Below, piece by piece: positions 35,871-47,752 of a stretch of 64,000 nt of DNA. Made by a program: the position numbers and the translations under genes. Below the pieces are notes generated by a model that saw only the letters and a program-made list of their open reading frames with translations, did no database searches and was not told where the DNA came from. How positions within the stretch are numbered: position 1 is the stretch's first letter; every line of letters begins with the position of its first letter. The stretch spans positions 4,116,001-4,180,000 of the forward strand of contig JAOTOL010001659.1 of NCBI GenBank assembly GCA_034440575.1, given 5' to 3'. This stretch comes from Imbricaverruca yamaguchii (Eukaryota > Arthropoda > Thecostraca > Neoverrucidae).

Positions 35871-38126
35871 CCTCATTAGAAGAGCTCTGCTGCTCTGGGT
35901 GCTGCCATAGCCATCTAAGTCGAAGCGCCCTAAATCCCTACTTGCCGACAGTACCGCTGCTCGCGCAGAAAGCTGCAACAATGTATAGAATAAGCTTGCC
36001 GAATAGGACTGCGGAAATGTTCTGTAGCGTATCCGGCCTTGGCGGTCCGGTTCCGTTTGCGTGTGCGCACAGCTTATCCAAATCCTAGTGCAGTTATTGA
36101 TGCTACTTCAAACGTAAGCTGCTCTCCCAGAGCTCCGAGGAATCGTCTTCTGCTGCCATGGATGTCAGATTAACCGCTAGCAAAAACGTGGCATTTTCAG
36201 AGATGAATGAATAGTGCGTTGCACCATGTGACCCCCAAAGCATCAGTAGTCCTTGTAGGAACCATGAATTCTGTCCCAGTATTTTGTCAAAATATGTCAA
36301 AACCATTTATTTTGCAGCGGCCTATCCTGTTTCACGTTACGCGCTAAAACTGTGTTACGCTGTTACTGTTGCCAATACTGTCCTCGTGCTGTTGCTGTGC
36401 GGCTTCCCTTGGGTAGCTGTCCCGATGTCAGGACAGCCAACTCAAGAATTCTTCTGGACACAATAAGTAATATATCGGTGCAAATTTCCCTACTCTCCGC
36501 TTGTGCATCGCCTGTCAGTTTCGCTCCAGCACTTCCTTGTTTATTTCCTACATCAGGAAGTAGTGCAGCTGAACTCGTTGGCATCGGCAACAGCTGTATA
36601 TGACAACATTATCGATCCATACATGGCTATGAAGCCCCCCTCTCACCCTTAGCGATGCGGCTAGCAATACCTGTGCAGAGCTTCCTCGTATGTACGTGCA
36701 AAAATTACTATCTGCCAGATATTAAAACGTGACATATGTGGTGTCAGCAGCCTCAACACCGCCACCGTTCATGAAAAGTGGCGGCCTCCTTGAGTATTTT
36801 ATTTCGCTGAATGTAAAACAAAGCATGAAAGCACCGCAGCTTCACATCGTCGTTTTTGAACGCGAAAATGTCCCATGCGTTAATTCATGCTTCCCCCTCC
36901 CCCACCCCACCCTTCTGCAGCAGCTTGGATGTATTCGAGAGGCCGGTCTGTGCTAGAATGTCCTAGTATGACTCGACGTAGAGGCCAATGCCGTCTTGCA
37001 TTACCATAGTGACGCCGGCCATGAGTGGATTGCGTCCGACCGGCTTACACAGCAGACCAGGAAGTCGGGACCGCGGCTCAGCCAGCGCTCATCGTTGGCG
37101 CCTGTCATGCGATGACTAGTGACCGTCGCGGCCTGGTCGTACGCTGTGCGTCAGGGTTCTAAGCATAGCCTCTCACACCGCGGGCGGCCCGCATGGCGTG
37201 ATTTGGTCGCCGTCGGAACGGCCGGCAGATGAGCATAGCGCGGCCGTTGTGTGGCGGATGGTGTGGGCTTGTCTGAGCAGGTGGTGCCGTGTTATGCGGT
37301 GGGTGAGGTGGCCTCGTCTGACCTCGCCGCACCGCGCCGGCTCGTCCGGTCGGTAGTCGCCGGGGAACCCCCGCCGCCTGCTGGCGGGCTTCCCGAGGCC
37401 GCCGCCTGCTCTGGCTCCGCGTGCGGCTCCGTATGATGACCGCTGATCTTAGTCTGAGCCGGAAGCGGCCGACCGCTCGGTTATGTAGCCGATGACGGTG
37501 GCGCTGACCGCATCTCCCGCACGTGAATCACGTTCAGTAACGCTGCACCTGAGCAGCCCGTTAGTAGCACTCCACCTAGCCTTGTTCAATGGCACGTCAT
37601 ATCCACCACTCCTCACGATGCTACTCCACCTAAGCCGTCCAGCAATGGCAACAGACGTGTTCAACTCGTCCCTGCCACTGAAGCTCGGTTGATAGAGTGC
37701 TGGTCGTGATTTGACTCGGAATCGCTCAGGGCAGGACATACTCACTGTATATAGAGCTGCCTTACATGGCGTACACAACTTTGCCTCTGCTCAAAGGCAC
37801 AGCTGACAACAGGCAAGGCAACTCGGGGATGCGCTATCCGGGTGGCCAGCATTGCAATGTGCTAAGCTGCCCACCCGGATGTCTCTGTCTCTTTCTATTT
37901 CCGTCTCTGTCTCTATCTCTGTCGCCTCTCATGGGCTAAAAGCTACCCATTTTGCTCATCAGCTGACAAAAACAAAAGACGTAGTATTCCGACCATCCAC
38001 AAAAGACTCGTGGCTTTTACAACCTACTGTCGAGTTTTAAAGCAAACGTCATCGGTAAATAAGGGCTGTCACAGGCGCGCATGAAAGCATATAGCAATTG
38101 TCCATACCATCAGCGTCGGAAAAGTC
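35871..38126. other. Gene-poor; GC-rich patch at 37.0-37.45 kb
   Basis: The GC- and CpG-rich patch could be a CpG island or part of an unrecognised exon. The open frame inside it (37251-37436, plus) has no recognisable motif. Otherwise I see nothing to annotate. Confidence 0.35.
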
Positions 38127-38183
38127 AGCAGGTACGATCACAAGTCAGCAAATATAATCAGAAGTCAGCAGGTACGATCAGAC
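38127..38183. repeat. Short 20-bp tandem repeat, three copies
   Basis: AAGTCAGCAGGTACGATCAC and two variants in a row. Confidence 0.85.
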
Positions 38184-38655
38184 CGGCCAGTTCAGTCCCA
38201 CGCACGAATGCTTCCTCGGGCGGCGACTGAACAGGAGTATTGACGCTTTTGTTCGTCCACTGAGCAATGCCACAGCTGGCTGTACTGTCGTGTGATTGGC
38301 TCGCGCCGTGACAAATGACGTTGCACCGCCTGCCTTATAAAGCGAATTTGATTATATCACGTTGGCATAATCAGCTAATTACTATCAAGCCGAAGGTGTG
38401 TGTTTGTTTGTTACTACCAAAGTCGTCAACGAAGGAGACATGGTTTAGGTTCATGGATAAATATGCGCCCGCCATACGGCCTTGTCAATATTTTACGCGC
38501 CAGGAAAATGATGATAATTGGAATTGGACATAAACAACAACGAAATGAACCAAGCTGAAACACTCGAGGCACATGGAGGGTGGTCGCAGGTCAGGGGTTC
38601 AAACTCAGTGCAGATCTCGTATGGATAGTTAGCTCTGTTGTTTTGGGGCTCTATC

Positions 38656-38735
38656 GTGGGCAGTGACACCTCTGTGGTACTGGGCAGTGACACCAATGCA
38701 GTATTGACACCATGGGGCAGTGACACCTCTTTGGA
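38656..38735. repeat. Short tandem repeat, core GGGCAGTGACACC
   Basis: Three GGCAGTGACACC units and one ATTGACACC variant about 22-28 bp apart. Confidence 0.8.
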
Positions 38736-39525
38736 ATGCGTTTTATCTCCATGGCCTAACCTGACACAAACCTGACAGCTTGCACGCTGGCAAAGGATAA
38801 TGCGATCTATCACACCTCGTCCTTTCTGGATGGGAGAAGTAAGTACATTGTGGAACGCAAGCATAAATGTCAAGCTTTATTTTGATCTGTCCCCACAATA
38901 TGATCCCATATTTAAGTTTATGATAATGTATTTTGGTAGATTATACACACAATGCAATTTATGCGTCGGAGATATCTGGGATGCATGATTAGTTATGTTA
39001 TTATGGAAGCTGGTCTAAAACGGCACTTCGAGATACTAAATGAGATATCAATGATCTGAATATTCCCTCGTTTAGATCGATGCACTTTGATATCATGAAG
39101 ACCAAATTCCCACCACACTGTTCTCTGCTCCATCATCTGCAACTGAGCTGATTTCCACAGCGCTCCTGCGTGCCGCGGTTTTGTCAGGAAAACACTGAAA
39201 GGGGATTTGATCCGCACAGCCTACACACGTCCTAACTGATGTCCACTTACATTCGGCATCCTTCAAAGCGATCTGACAAGGCTGCCAACACCCAAGTGAT
39301 TCACCGCACCTACGACTCATTTACCTGAACACTGTAGTTCGGAAATACCTCGCCCACCACAGGCTCGCTCAGTCGCGAGGTGGTGAAATGATGAGCTCGC
39401 GGTTGGCCATACCTATGCTAGATGGGCTGGTACATATCCAGTCAAGGTGTTGCTCTTGGCACTTACCGGAAACACGTCATCACAAAGTTGCCACATACTC
39501 TCCGAGGTATCATCCAAATTTCCGA

Positions 39526-39731
39526 CCATGAACATTCACGTTAGTCTGGAATGCAAATACTGATAACATAGTGCTTCCGTATAAGTTACTAAAGGTGTGT
39601 TTCCAGAAATATCTATGTAGAAATTGCAGAGATATCCGTGAACATTCACGTTAGTGGGGAAAGCAAATACTGATAACATAGTATTTCCGTACAATAAGTT
39701 ACTAAAAGAATGTTGCCAGAAATATATATGA
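39526..39731. repeat. Two tandem copies of a unit of about 110 bp
   Basis: GAACATTCACGTTAGT and AGCAAATACTGATAACATAG / TGCAAATACTGATAACATAG, followed by TTTCCGTA and CCAGAAATAT, occur twice in the same order with small indels. Confidence 0.9.
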
Positions 39732-42700
39732 TGTCCGCAAAAAAAACCGCTACCTTAACGGCTGGTACGAGTGACGATTGAACCCCAGGTTTTGTGCTGG
39801 TTTTTCAATACCCTTCATTTCATTGAGATGCAGTCAACTCATCGAGATAATGAGTCAGCAGATTTCACCGAAGTTAGTGCGATGGCATATGAGATTAACT
39901 TTCGCAACCTAAAGCGACAGCATTCTACTACGTGCGTCATGCTGTGTTCTACGCACCAAGTAAGCCCGTGTCAAAGAGGGCCAGCTCAGTATTTTCCGAG
40001 CCCTGAACAAATAACACTGAACAGGCGAGGTGCTTCATTGCTTAATGACTCCTCATCCGAGGCTAAAAAGCGCCGCCCTGCCGATAGCATCGGTGACCAG
40101 GTGCAGACTCAAGAGGCTGAAGTGGCGACCAAGACCACAATCATGCCTGTGAATGTGTATGTCAGCATTTCTGTCATAAAGACATCACTCGTCGATAGGT
40201 CAGATATTTGTATTTAGCAGCACCGTTTCTCCAGATCCAAAGCATGTCACGAATTTGCAGCTAATGTTACTAAATGCCCAGTTCCCTGCAACTGCCATTT
40301 TTATACTGGAGCCTCGGGTCGGCACAGGACGACGTATGTCTAGCGACCGCAATGGTATGCCAATGGCGTATCGTGGTCGCCATCAGCACCGACGAGACGC
40401 CGATCAATTGTTGTCGTGGATGAATGCCGTTCGCCTGTATTGCAGTGCCAGCTTTGTCGTGACACCCAATATCTACACGCAGGTCAATGCACTAGCGGCT
40501 CAAAGGTATTTCGCCGGAACTAAAGTTTCATATATATTTGAGACCCGATAGGAATCCAGCAGCGAGAAGAGAATGCAAGTGAACTTCACATGACAAGTCG
40601 CACACTCCTAAACCAGTGATAAATCAGTAAGCTATGTTTACTAATAAAAACACACTTTGATGTCTATCGCTAATGTGAACCCAAACTGATTGGCATGCTG
40701 ATCAATATGAAAAGTACTCCTTGTTCATTTCGTACAGTTTTGATACCAATTAATGGTAATTTTCACTGAAGTCCTGACCGAGCGCATCGATCTCACTCAT
40801 TGATCCAGTGTTTTTTAAAGGTCGGATTCCCTTTATAGTTACTCCTTTGGTACACCACCACCCAAGAAAGGTGCATGCGTATTTATCTGCACGTGCAGGC
40901 GTAATTTGGGCGCCACAGACCTGTATCTGTTGGATGTTCGTTTCGTTGCAATTTGACAAAGTGGTCTGTGCACTACTACTCGCACGTGTTGATGGTCTTA
41001 CCTTTTTGAACGGTTAGTGGCTTGCGTTCTTCTTCGTGATGTTTGCCATTTTTGCTGAAAAGAAGCAAAGACGTAATTATATTGGAGGTAATAGTTCCAC
41101 GTCACCTGAGAGCGACATTCCATCATGAAGGAACATGGTAACATATATTCCCTAGCGAGACCAGTACCATGCTCGTTGGACCCTACAGAACATCGTGTTT
41201 CGTGCTCTTTCAGCTCGCTGAAGTGCATTCTGTCGCAATACCAAGTACGGGAATGAATTATTGAGCGGCTGAGGCTTTGAACAACATGAAGTGTTGGAAG
41301 AGTCTTACTGTTAGCCGCTATATTGAACGAAGTCAGGACATATTACTTATCATGTTTCCTGATTGAACATTGAAACGAAATGCCGGAATTTATGGGGTAT
41401 TTTCAATGCATCACCACGAAAACAAGAATAAGGATGAACAGCATAGAACAGGAGACATCCGACATTCGAATGCAAATACACAATGTGAGGATCCGTTTAC
41501 GAAGTTGGGAGAACGGACATGTGGAATACCGGAGTATGAAGGCCGCAAATGGAACCATGAAGCCGAATATGGAAGGGCAAAGAGCTAGCCGGGACTCCAA
41601 GCACGGAACACATGCACACGAGGATGGACAGGACGAGGTAGGCTGAAGGAAAGCAACATTAGCACGGGTCCGGCATAGCGGCAGGCTACTGAGCATTGCA
41701 GAGCTGACCGACGCCATTTATTGTGTGATGCGATTATTCAGCAACTACTGGCTGAGTCCTGTCAACTCGTCCCTCATGTCCACAATGGTGCCGAATAGAT
41801 GATGCTGTTGGCACATGACCGTTTATCGACCGTGACCCGGGGTCAAGCGTACGGCTCCGCTGAATTTTACAATGTATCATATAGTACGCATTTCTGTCAT
41901 GAGGCATATGCGTGGAATATATTGTCGACATAAATTATGCATTAAGAATCGTGAACCTTACCTTACGAAAAGAACATAAAACTGGTCTCTTACTAGTCAG
42001 CAACCAGCGGCATACAGACATGCCAAGGGGTGCTCACTACAGGATTCTGTCACGGCATAACAGCAAGCCATTGATAATAAGGTGGTAATTGCTTTCTTGT
42101 CACCATACTTTGATACATGGTCGTGGTGGATCACGCGGTGCTATATTTATCAAAGCCAGGCTGTTCCTGCCGAAATCGCAAATTATTTTCGAATCATCTC
42201 ACTTGTTCCACCAGAGTCAAGTGATGGACAACCCGGTTTGCCTGTCTGTATCGGTCATTGTTCTTTGCAAAGTCATATGTCCATAGCCTAATTTGACGTA
42301 AGATTTCCCTTTTCATGTTAGTCTGGTATTTATTTTCATACCTGCACATTATGAAATAGTGTTTTTGCACTATGTCGTGAATTTCTCACACGAGACCAAC
42401 ATTTTGATCCAACCAGACCCCTTGCGCCATGGGTGTAACTTGAATTTATGACACATGGTTCGTATTCCAAGACACTGAGGAACACAATGATGCAAATTTG
42501 AAGCCAATATCTGTTACTGTATTAACATAGTTAACGATTAAATATGACACGCGGTTTTTGTAAATTTTTGTCAATAAAGTAAAGTTAGATACCATCCAGT
42601 GACCCAAAGAGCATGCGGTTTCCGTCGAGTTTTCTTAACGCCCAGCACGTGATATCCGGTTCCAACCCACGCCTGTTTTTGTTTCGTCTCTCCAGCACGC

Positions 42701-43172
42701 TTCGTGTCGAAACGCCGGAGGTCCCCCACCTCCGTTCACTGGCGAAGATTGCAAAAATGCTGCAAACGGCGAGGGTTATGGTATTGAAATAAAAATTTTG
42801 CCATAATGTGCGCTCAACAATTTTCGGAAGGTGGCCAAAGCTTCAAAGCAATTTGGTAAGCAGTTCAGGAGTTTACTCAGCAAACCTTAATTGGGCCAAA
42901 ATAGTCCCCTCTCCCTGGCGCTGCCAGAGTTAAGAATGCTATGAAGCATGTATGTAAACTGCCGATGTGTAGATTTTCTTCACTAAATGCTTGACATGGT
43001 TGCTTGACATGGCGACCGAAGCATGTTTAGTCATGCGACTCGTGTCAATAATATCTGCTATCCACTGATACATTGTATGTGTTCCACCCCGCATATTTCT
43101 GGTACTGCGGTATATATGCGACAGTATAGATGTCACTGCAATGCACTGAGCGCGGCTAAAATTACAACTTAC
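39732..43172. other. No gene supported
   Basis: If the minus-strand membrane-protein gene continues, its 3' exons should lie here. I could not find a convincing next exon beginning with one base of a split codon. Plus-strand open frames at 39.8-40.2, 40.3-40.5 and 41.4-41.6 kb look partly protein-like but have no recognisable domain. Confidence 0.35.
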
Positions 43173-43395
43173 CCTTTCCGACATCTTTCACAAACGCAGA
43201 AGCACCAAAAGTTGAACAACTTTTTCTTCTTGACGATGCAGAAGTACAGGATTAGAAGCACGACAACGATGAAGATGAGGATAACGATGATTAGTGCGGC
43301 ATTGCTTCCCTGAGAGTCTGAGTCTGAGTCTGCAGTGCGAGCGGCTGTCCTGGGCTTGCTCCTCTGCGATCTTCTCGCTGCTGATTCGTAGTATT
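43173..43395 (-). CDS. Exon with transmembrane helix, unrecognised membrane protein
   Basis: The exon is bounded by a TTTCACAG acceptor and a strong AAAGG|GTAAGT donor. It completes the split Lys codon of the exon at 44572-44662 and ends two bases into a codon. It encodes about 74 residues: YYESAARRSQRSKP, a basic/Ser stretch, the acidic linker DSDSDSQGSN, a hydrophobic helix of about 22 residues rich in Ile, Val and Leu, then a stop-transfer run KKKK and the Cys-rich FWCFCVCERC. By the positive-inside rule, the KKKK and Cys-rich side should be cytoplasmic, and the Cys cluster could be palmitoylated. No signal peptide or stop codon lies in this exon, so both ends of the protein are elsewhere. 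A retroelement relic starts about 30 bp upstream of it on the opposite strand. The helix is certain from the sequence; the gene model is inferred and the family is unknown. Confidence 0.65.
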
Positions 43396-43425
43396 CTGTG
43401 AAATCAAAGAATTGTAGGTCAATGT

Positions 43426-43799
43426 ATGCATAACAAGCGGATGAAAGTCATTGGGGAGATAATACCGAAACATGATGTACTATGTGTTGAACAAAGCGAG
43501 AAAGTCAGACTTAGGATATATTATCAAACCAGAAAAGGAGCTAATCTAGGCATAAGGAACATTCCCACCAGGGAACCGAACAAGTGGAATGCCACCAATG
43601 AATATCACTTTGCATGCCTACTGAGGATTGCCAGCCTCATAACGTACAATACGTTGGTGCAACAACTTCCACTCCTTCGCGGGGTCTGATATTTCACTTG
43701 AGGGACGAGGCACCAGTCACACACATGCTGCAGAAGCACGCCATGTCCCTAACCAGAGAGACGCTGTCAAACAGCAGATATTTTGCAAAGGTGACATGA
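43426..43799 (+). pseudogene. Penelope-like GIY-YIG endonuclease relic
   Basis: Two plus-strand frames join into a pattern I know from GIY-YIG endonuclease regions of Penelope-like retroelements. The first frame has KVRLRIYYQTRKGANLGIRN, then IPTREPNKWNATNEYHFAC. The second has DCQPHNVQYVGATTSTPSRG, then VTHMLQKHAMSLTRETLSNS. YVG after the Cys-containing segment corresponds to the YIG half of the motif. The switch of frame near 43615-43620 fits a one-base deletion, and no reverse transcriptase precedes it, so it is a dead 5'-truncated fragment. It lies antisense inside the intron between the exons at 44572-44662 and 43173-43395. Family assignment is from pattern recognition only. Confidence 0.7.
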
Positions 43800-44571
43800 C
43801 AAAACAAAACTACTTTCTCTATGCGAAGCACCATTTATCCAGGACTTGAGGTTCATTCGTAACATTCAGTTATACTCCTGCAATACTCTCGGATTGCGTA
43901 AATTAGAACATCATAGGAGACAACCAGGAGACGCCGGTTCCCACCGGGATCATGCCCTCCGCTCCACCCACCCCACCCTTATCTATCTTATCAAAAATCT
44001 GATAGGAAATATTATTTGCAATTGTTTCGCGAATCCGCGTCCCAATACTGATGATAAAGCTATGTATGTATATATATAAAGGCATTAAGCTAAGCTTCTT
44101 CTTGACGTGCAACACATCTGACTTGCATATCAATTTGCTCATTATTACAATTCAAGCAGATCATTGGGGCAACGTAACTAGTTCAGCCATATTTTGTAGT
44201 CTACATTTGTTTTAGTGTTGAACGTCTTAGATGAGTTGAAATTAGTTGAGGTGTTAGTGCTAAACAATGTGGTACATCCAAGTTGCACGATTCAATATAT
44301 ACCGATATTTGTGTGTGTATGTTGATGTCTATGTTCAAACAATGATTAATTGTACCGACGGACTTAATATCAATATGTATTGCCAGATAATTACGTACGA
44401 GAAATATAAACTGAAGGTGATACTCATGAACCCGAATTAGCAACATGGGAAATAAATGGAATAACGTGGAATGATTACATATGTTGTCGACACTCGCTTT
44501 TGAATATAATATTACCATTCCAGGCAGGTTCATGATGACATTAAACACAACACATGCTGACAATTGCTTAC

Positions 44572-44662
44572 TTTTTTCCGGCACTACCCACTTCGAGTCA
44601 TCTTTCTTCTTAATCCATTTGTAAGCTCGTCTCAAATCAGTCCGATTAAACACAGGAATCAC
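44572..44662 (-). CDS. Exon, basic/helical segment of the membrane-protein candidate
   Basis: A 91-nt exon has a TTGTTCCAG acceptor and a GTAAGC donor. It starts in phase 0 and ends one base into a codon, matching its neighbours at 46142 and 43395. It encodes VIPVFNRTDLRRAYKWIKKK, then DDSKWVVPEK. NRT is a possible N-glycosylation site if this side is extracellular, which the position before the transmembrane helix suggests. The Trp- and Lys-rich sequence looks like a short amphipathic helix. I do not recognise a domain. Support comes from the matching splice phases and the protein-like composition. Confidence 0.6.
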
Positions 44663-46141
44663 CTGGAACAAGCATGTTCATTTCATCCATAGTAACAACA
44701 GCAGCGCTCATTGATGAAGCTACAGCAATTATCACTTTAAGGAGGATGTGAAACAGTGCCATTCAAGTGAGCAGTACCGCTATGCTATGCGGTAGCTACA
44801 TATACAAATGCTACAAACGCGTTACAACCTGTAAGGTGTTTCGCAAATGCGCCATAATAAAGTGCTTCCACTACGAATTTACATCACATCCCATCCCTGG
44901 GGAAGAATGTGACGCATGTGGCATTATGACGCAGTTTTTCCATATATTTTCTGATGGAAGCACACCAGCAATATCCGTCGGAAAACCATGCATACGTTTT
45001 GCACTCAATGACATAATTTGCAGTATTGCTCTTAAATATAAGGAGTTGTATAACGCGTGGATCCAATGAGCACGCACAACATAGTGTATCTTGCATAATG
45101 GGAACCGCCCACCTCCCCATAAAATTCGGAAACTACTACATCTTAAACACATTTGAAACGTAGATTACGCCCATACTGAACTCTCCGCAAAATAAGGCCG
45201 GCCGAAAGCAGGTCAGTTGACTTTGCACCCCCTGCCCCCGCAGTTTCGGTATTTGCCAACGGATTTCAACAATCATTGTCACATCCGAGGCGTTTGTCAC
45301 TTTGCACCAACGTCACGTGATTCGATTACAATATCCCTGTCCATTCCTGAGATGTCTTCGAAAACAGGGGGATTGTGCGAATTCTGCCTACCCTCACCCT
45401 CCAGTGCGGTTGTTAAAATGGAATGATATGTTCTCTTCTTCCGGTGCACAGTTTACATGTGCCAAGCATGTGCCCTGCTTGAATACTTGACATTCGGCTT
45501 TGTCTACCGCACCGGTCTGTTCCAGACAGCAGATGGGACAGTTGGCGCTATGAAGCATGTATTACCGTCGTCTCCCCTTTGAATAAGACCACACTCGCTC
45601 TCCGGTACAGCTAAGTCGCTGATGCATCCTTATCCTGGGATGCTGGGCACTAAAGAGCTGTGCACTGTGCAATAGGTGTCGAAATCGAATATATACTGCT
45701 GTGGAGCTGTATGGGGGCATCTTTCAGCATATTACATAGGCGGGAGTTTCCCACCCAGCCCGATGGTATTTTAATGCAGTCTATGATCTGGCCTTCTCAG
45801 TTGTCCCATTATTCTGGATCAAGGTAGCCTTTCTCTCCGAATTTGTGCCCTATTTGACAAATTTGTCAACCCAGTGCATATTCATGGAAAATACTGAATG
45901 ATCCTGATGTCCTGAAAGGGTGGAGGGGAGATATCGGGGTCCTTTCAGTTTCACTGCTCCCAGTATGTAGTGGAAATTTTGGGTGCGTCATCTGCTTTCT
46001 GCAATATTGTGCCCCCAACTAACTCTCATCGCGAGTATGCCTAGAGCGAGATTAGCAGAATACCCAAGCTAAGACGATAGAAAGCCAAAATCATCGACGA
46101 GCGCAAATGTCCCACAAGAGTAGCAGGTCAGTTGTGCTCAC
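44663..46141 (-). other. Candidate intron, no other feature
   Basis: If the exon model is right, this is the intron between the exons at 46142-46270 and 44572-44662. I see no repeat or RNA gene in it. Confidence 0.5.
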
Positions 46142-46270
46142 ATCTTCTTCCATCCACAGAAGGTAGTCCTGGTAGAGCTTCTGCATGAGTCTGGATCGCT
46201 CGTCCCCTTCCCGCACGCGCGCTATCAGCGCCGTGATGCACCAGAATAGCTTCTCGAAGGTGGCGGCTGC
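46142..46270 (-). CDS. Exon, helical segment of the membrane-protein candidate
   Basis: The exon encodes AAATFEKLFWCITALIARVR, then EGDERSRLMQKLYQDYLLWM, then EED. These are probably two amphipathic helices joined by an acidic loop. It ends in phase 0 at GAAGAAGAT|GTGAGC, which fits the next exon. There are two acceptors four bases apart: CTACAG at 46271 (phase 0) and GGCAG at 46267, giving a start at 46266 with two bases of a split codon. Only the second joins in frame to the exon ending at 52633, so the true start may be 46266. No catalytic motif is visible. Family unknown. Confidence 0.6.
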
Positions 46271-46792
46271 CTGTAGAGAAGGCCGCGCTAGTCATCGAGC
46301 GGTGGCAGCTGATGCTGCGTGAATCACGTCACAGCTCGCCGGCACGTCTTCAACAATTTAGAATGAACATACTTTTAGCTACGGGTCCAACTGATTCCGA
46401 ATCCAATAAAATATAACCATTGAAAGTACACAAACGCGCACACACCACTCCACTTCTGCAACTCTTCTCGGTCTACCCTGTAACATATCCCCAGAGCGAG
46501 TTGCCGGTGCCGAGGAAGCTGGTCCCTTCCCGTGAGAACTCCCCCGCAAGAGCCGCTCCTGCCCCCGCCGTCCACCACTTGCAACTAGTCCAGTGCAATC
46601 GTCCAGTCATTTGTCCATCTTGCCGCTTTAGAACAGCTGGCAACAATTTCAAGCCGCTACCACGTATTGTCAGCAACCCAGCCTCTTCAGGACAACCACC
46701 ATCCTTCAGAAACCCATCTTTTGAACGATTACCAAGCACTGTGGGCGGTGAATCACTATTCAGGTCGGTTATCCTGTGAGGAGGCTGAGTAG
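46271..46792. other. Ambiguous open frames on both strands
   Basis: A minus-strand frame (46790-46473) and a plus-strand frame (46420-46779) both read like protein over the same DNA. The minus frame has a good acceptor (CCTCCTCACAG), but its phases fit neither neighbouring exon. I leave both uncalled. Confidence 0.35.
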
Positions 46793-47060
46793 CCACGCGA
46801 TGCTTTACCTCCTCGCTGTGCAGTGGGAGTCAGTGCCCGTTTTGGTCTGTATCATGAGCCTCGCGAAACGACATCTCTTCGCTGTGCGGGGGGAGACGGT
46901 GCCCGTTTTAATCTGCATTATCATCCACGCGACACTTTACCTCCTCGCTTTGCAGCGGGGAGGGGAGGCGGCACCAATTATAATTTGTATTATGAGCCGC
47001 GCGGCGCTTTACCTCGTCGCTGTGCAGAGGCGAGGAGGCACCCGTTTTAGTCTTCATTAT
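46793..47060. repeat. Minisatellite of about 67 bp, four diverged copies
   Basis: Four units each carry GCTTTACCTCCTCGCTGTGCAG or a variant, then a purine-rich stretch, CCCGTTTT and a GTATTATGAGCC-like end. Copies differ by indels, so no common frame is kept. Confidence 0.85.
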
Positions 47061-47267
47061 CAGCCGTTTGCCGTCTCGGATGACCAGAGGAAGCGAGAAC
47101 GTGACTTGTTCTGTCGTCAGAGCGCCTGCGGACAGCCGGGTATGATGTCAGAAGTCGTGCCGGTCAGTGGTTCAGATCATGCGCGTCCGCCCAGACCTGT
47201 ACAGTCACGTGATGGAGCGTGCTGACTGGCCAACCCAACACCAGAACGGTATAGGTGATCTGCTCCA

Positions 47268-47364
47268 GATCACAACAGGTCATCCCATGTGGCTAAGATT
47301 ATAGATCACAACAGGGAAGTCCATGTGGCTAGGAGTATAGATCACAACAGGGGAGTCCATGTAC
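47268..47364. repeat. 36-bp tandem repeat, three copies
   Basis: AGATCACAACAGG starts each unit, at 47268, 47303 and 47339. Units end in CCATGTGGCTA plus a TAT-containing tail. Confidence 0.88.
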
Positions 47365-47721
47365 CGTGGTCTACACCATACCAGACCATTAAATTAATCC
47401 CGCTCACGGCATACCAGCCAGAGGCGGAGCTGAACGAACCCCAGAGATCTGACGGGCCCCTGGGATCCGGCAGTTCCAGCTGACTGTTGAACGTTTCCTG
47501 ATCGGATCGGAGCTAACATTCACTTGATTATCATGTATCCACTTTCATCTGTCATCTGATATCACAACAATTTTTAGTTTAATTGTGAGAAGAAATCGAC
47601 GGTTTGCATGCCTACCGTGATTGAAAGTAAAATAATATGAAAGTGTTGGCACACGTTGCCAAAGAATGCTGCGGTCTAAATAAGAAATGTATATATTAAG
47701 CTCTAAAACTTTTCTATCGTG

Positions 47722-47752
47722 GATCATTTTCAAGAGACCCTTGAAAATGATC
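47722..47752. repeat. Perfect hairpin, 13-bp arms, 5-nt loop
   Basis: GATCATTTTCAAG, loop AGACC, then the exact reverse complement. Pairing goes on imperfectly for six more bases outside (ATCGTG/TATGAT). ATGATCGAAACGTTT follows directly. A GAAAC string after such a stem recalls the ends of Penelope-like elements, but a hammerhead CUGAUGA core is absent. Confidence 0.9.

Noticed and set aside
38560..38640. B-box-like GGGGTTCAAACTCAG
   Set aside because: No A box at the right distance and no matching copy.
39093..39320. Cys-rich minus-strand frame with a GAAT|GTAAGT donor
   Set aside because: The best acceptor puts it out of frame, and no partner exon was found.
46420..46790. Overlapping protein-like frames on both strands
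   Set aside because: The minus frame has a good acceptor but its phases fit neither neighbouring exon, and the plus frame has no splice sites. I cannot choose between them.
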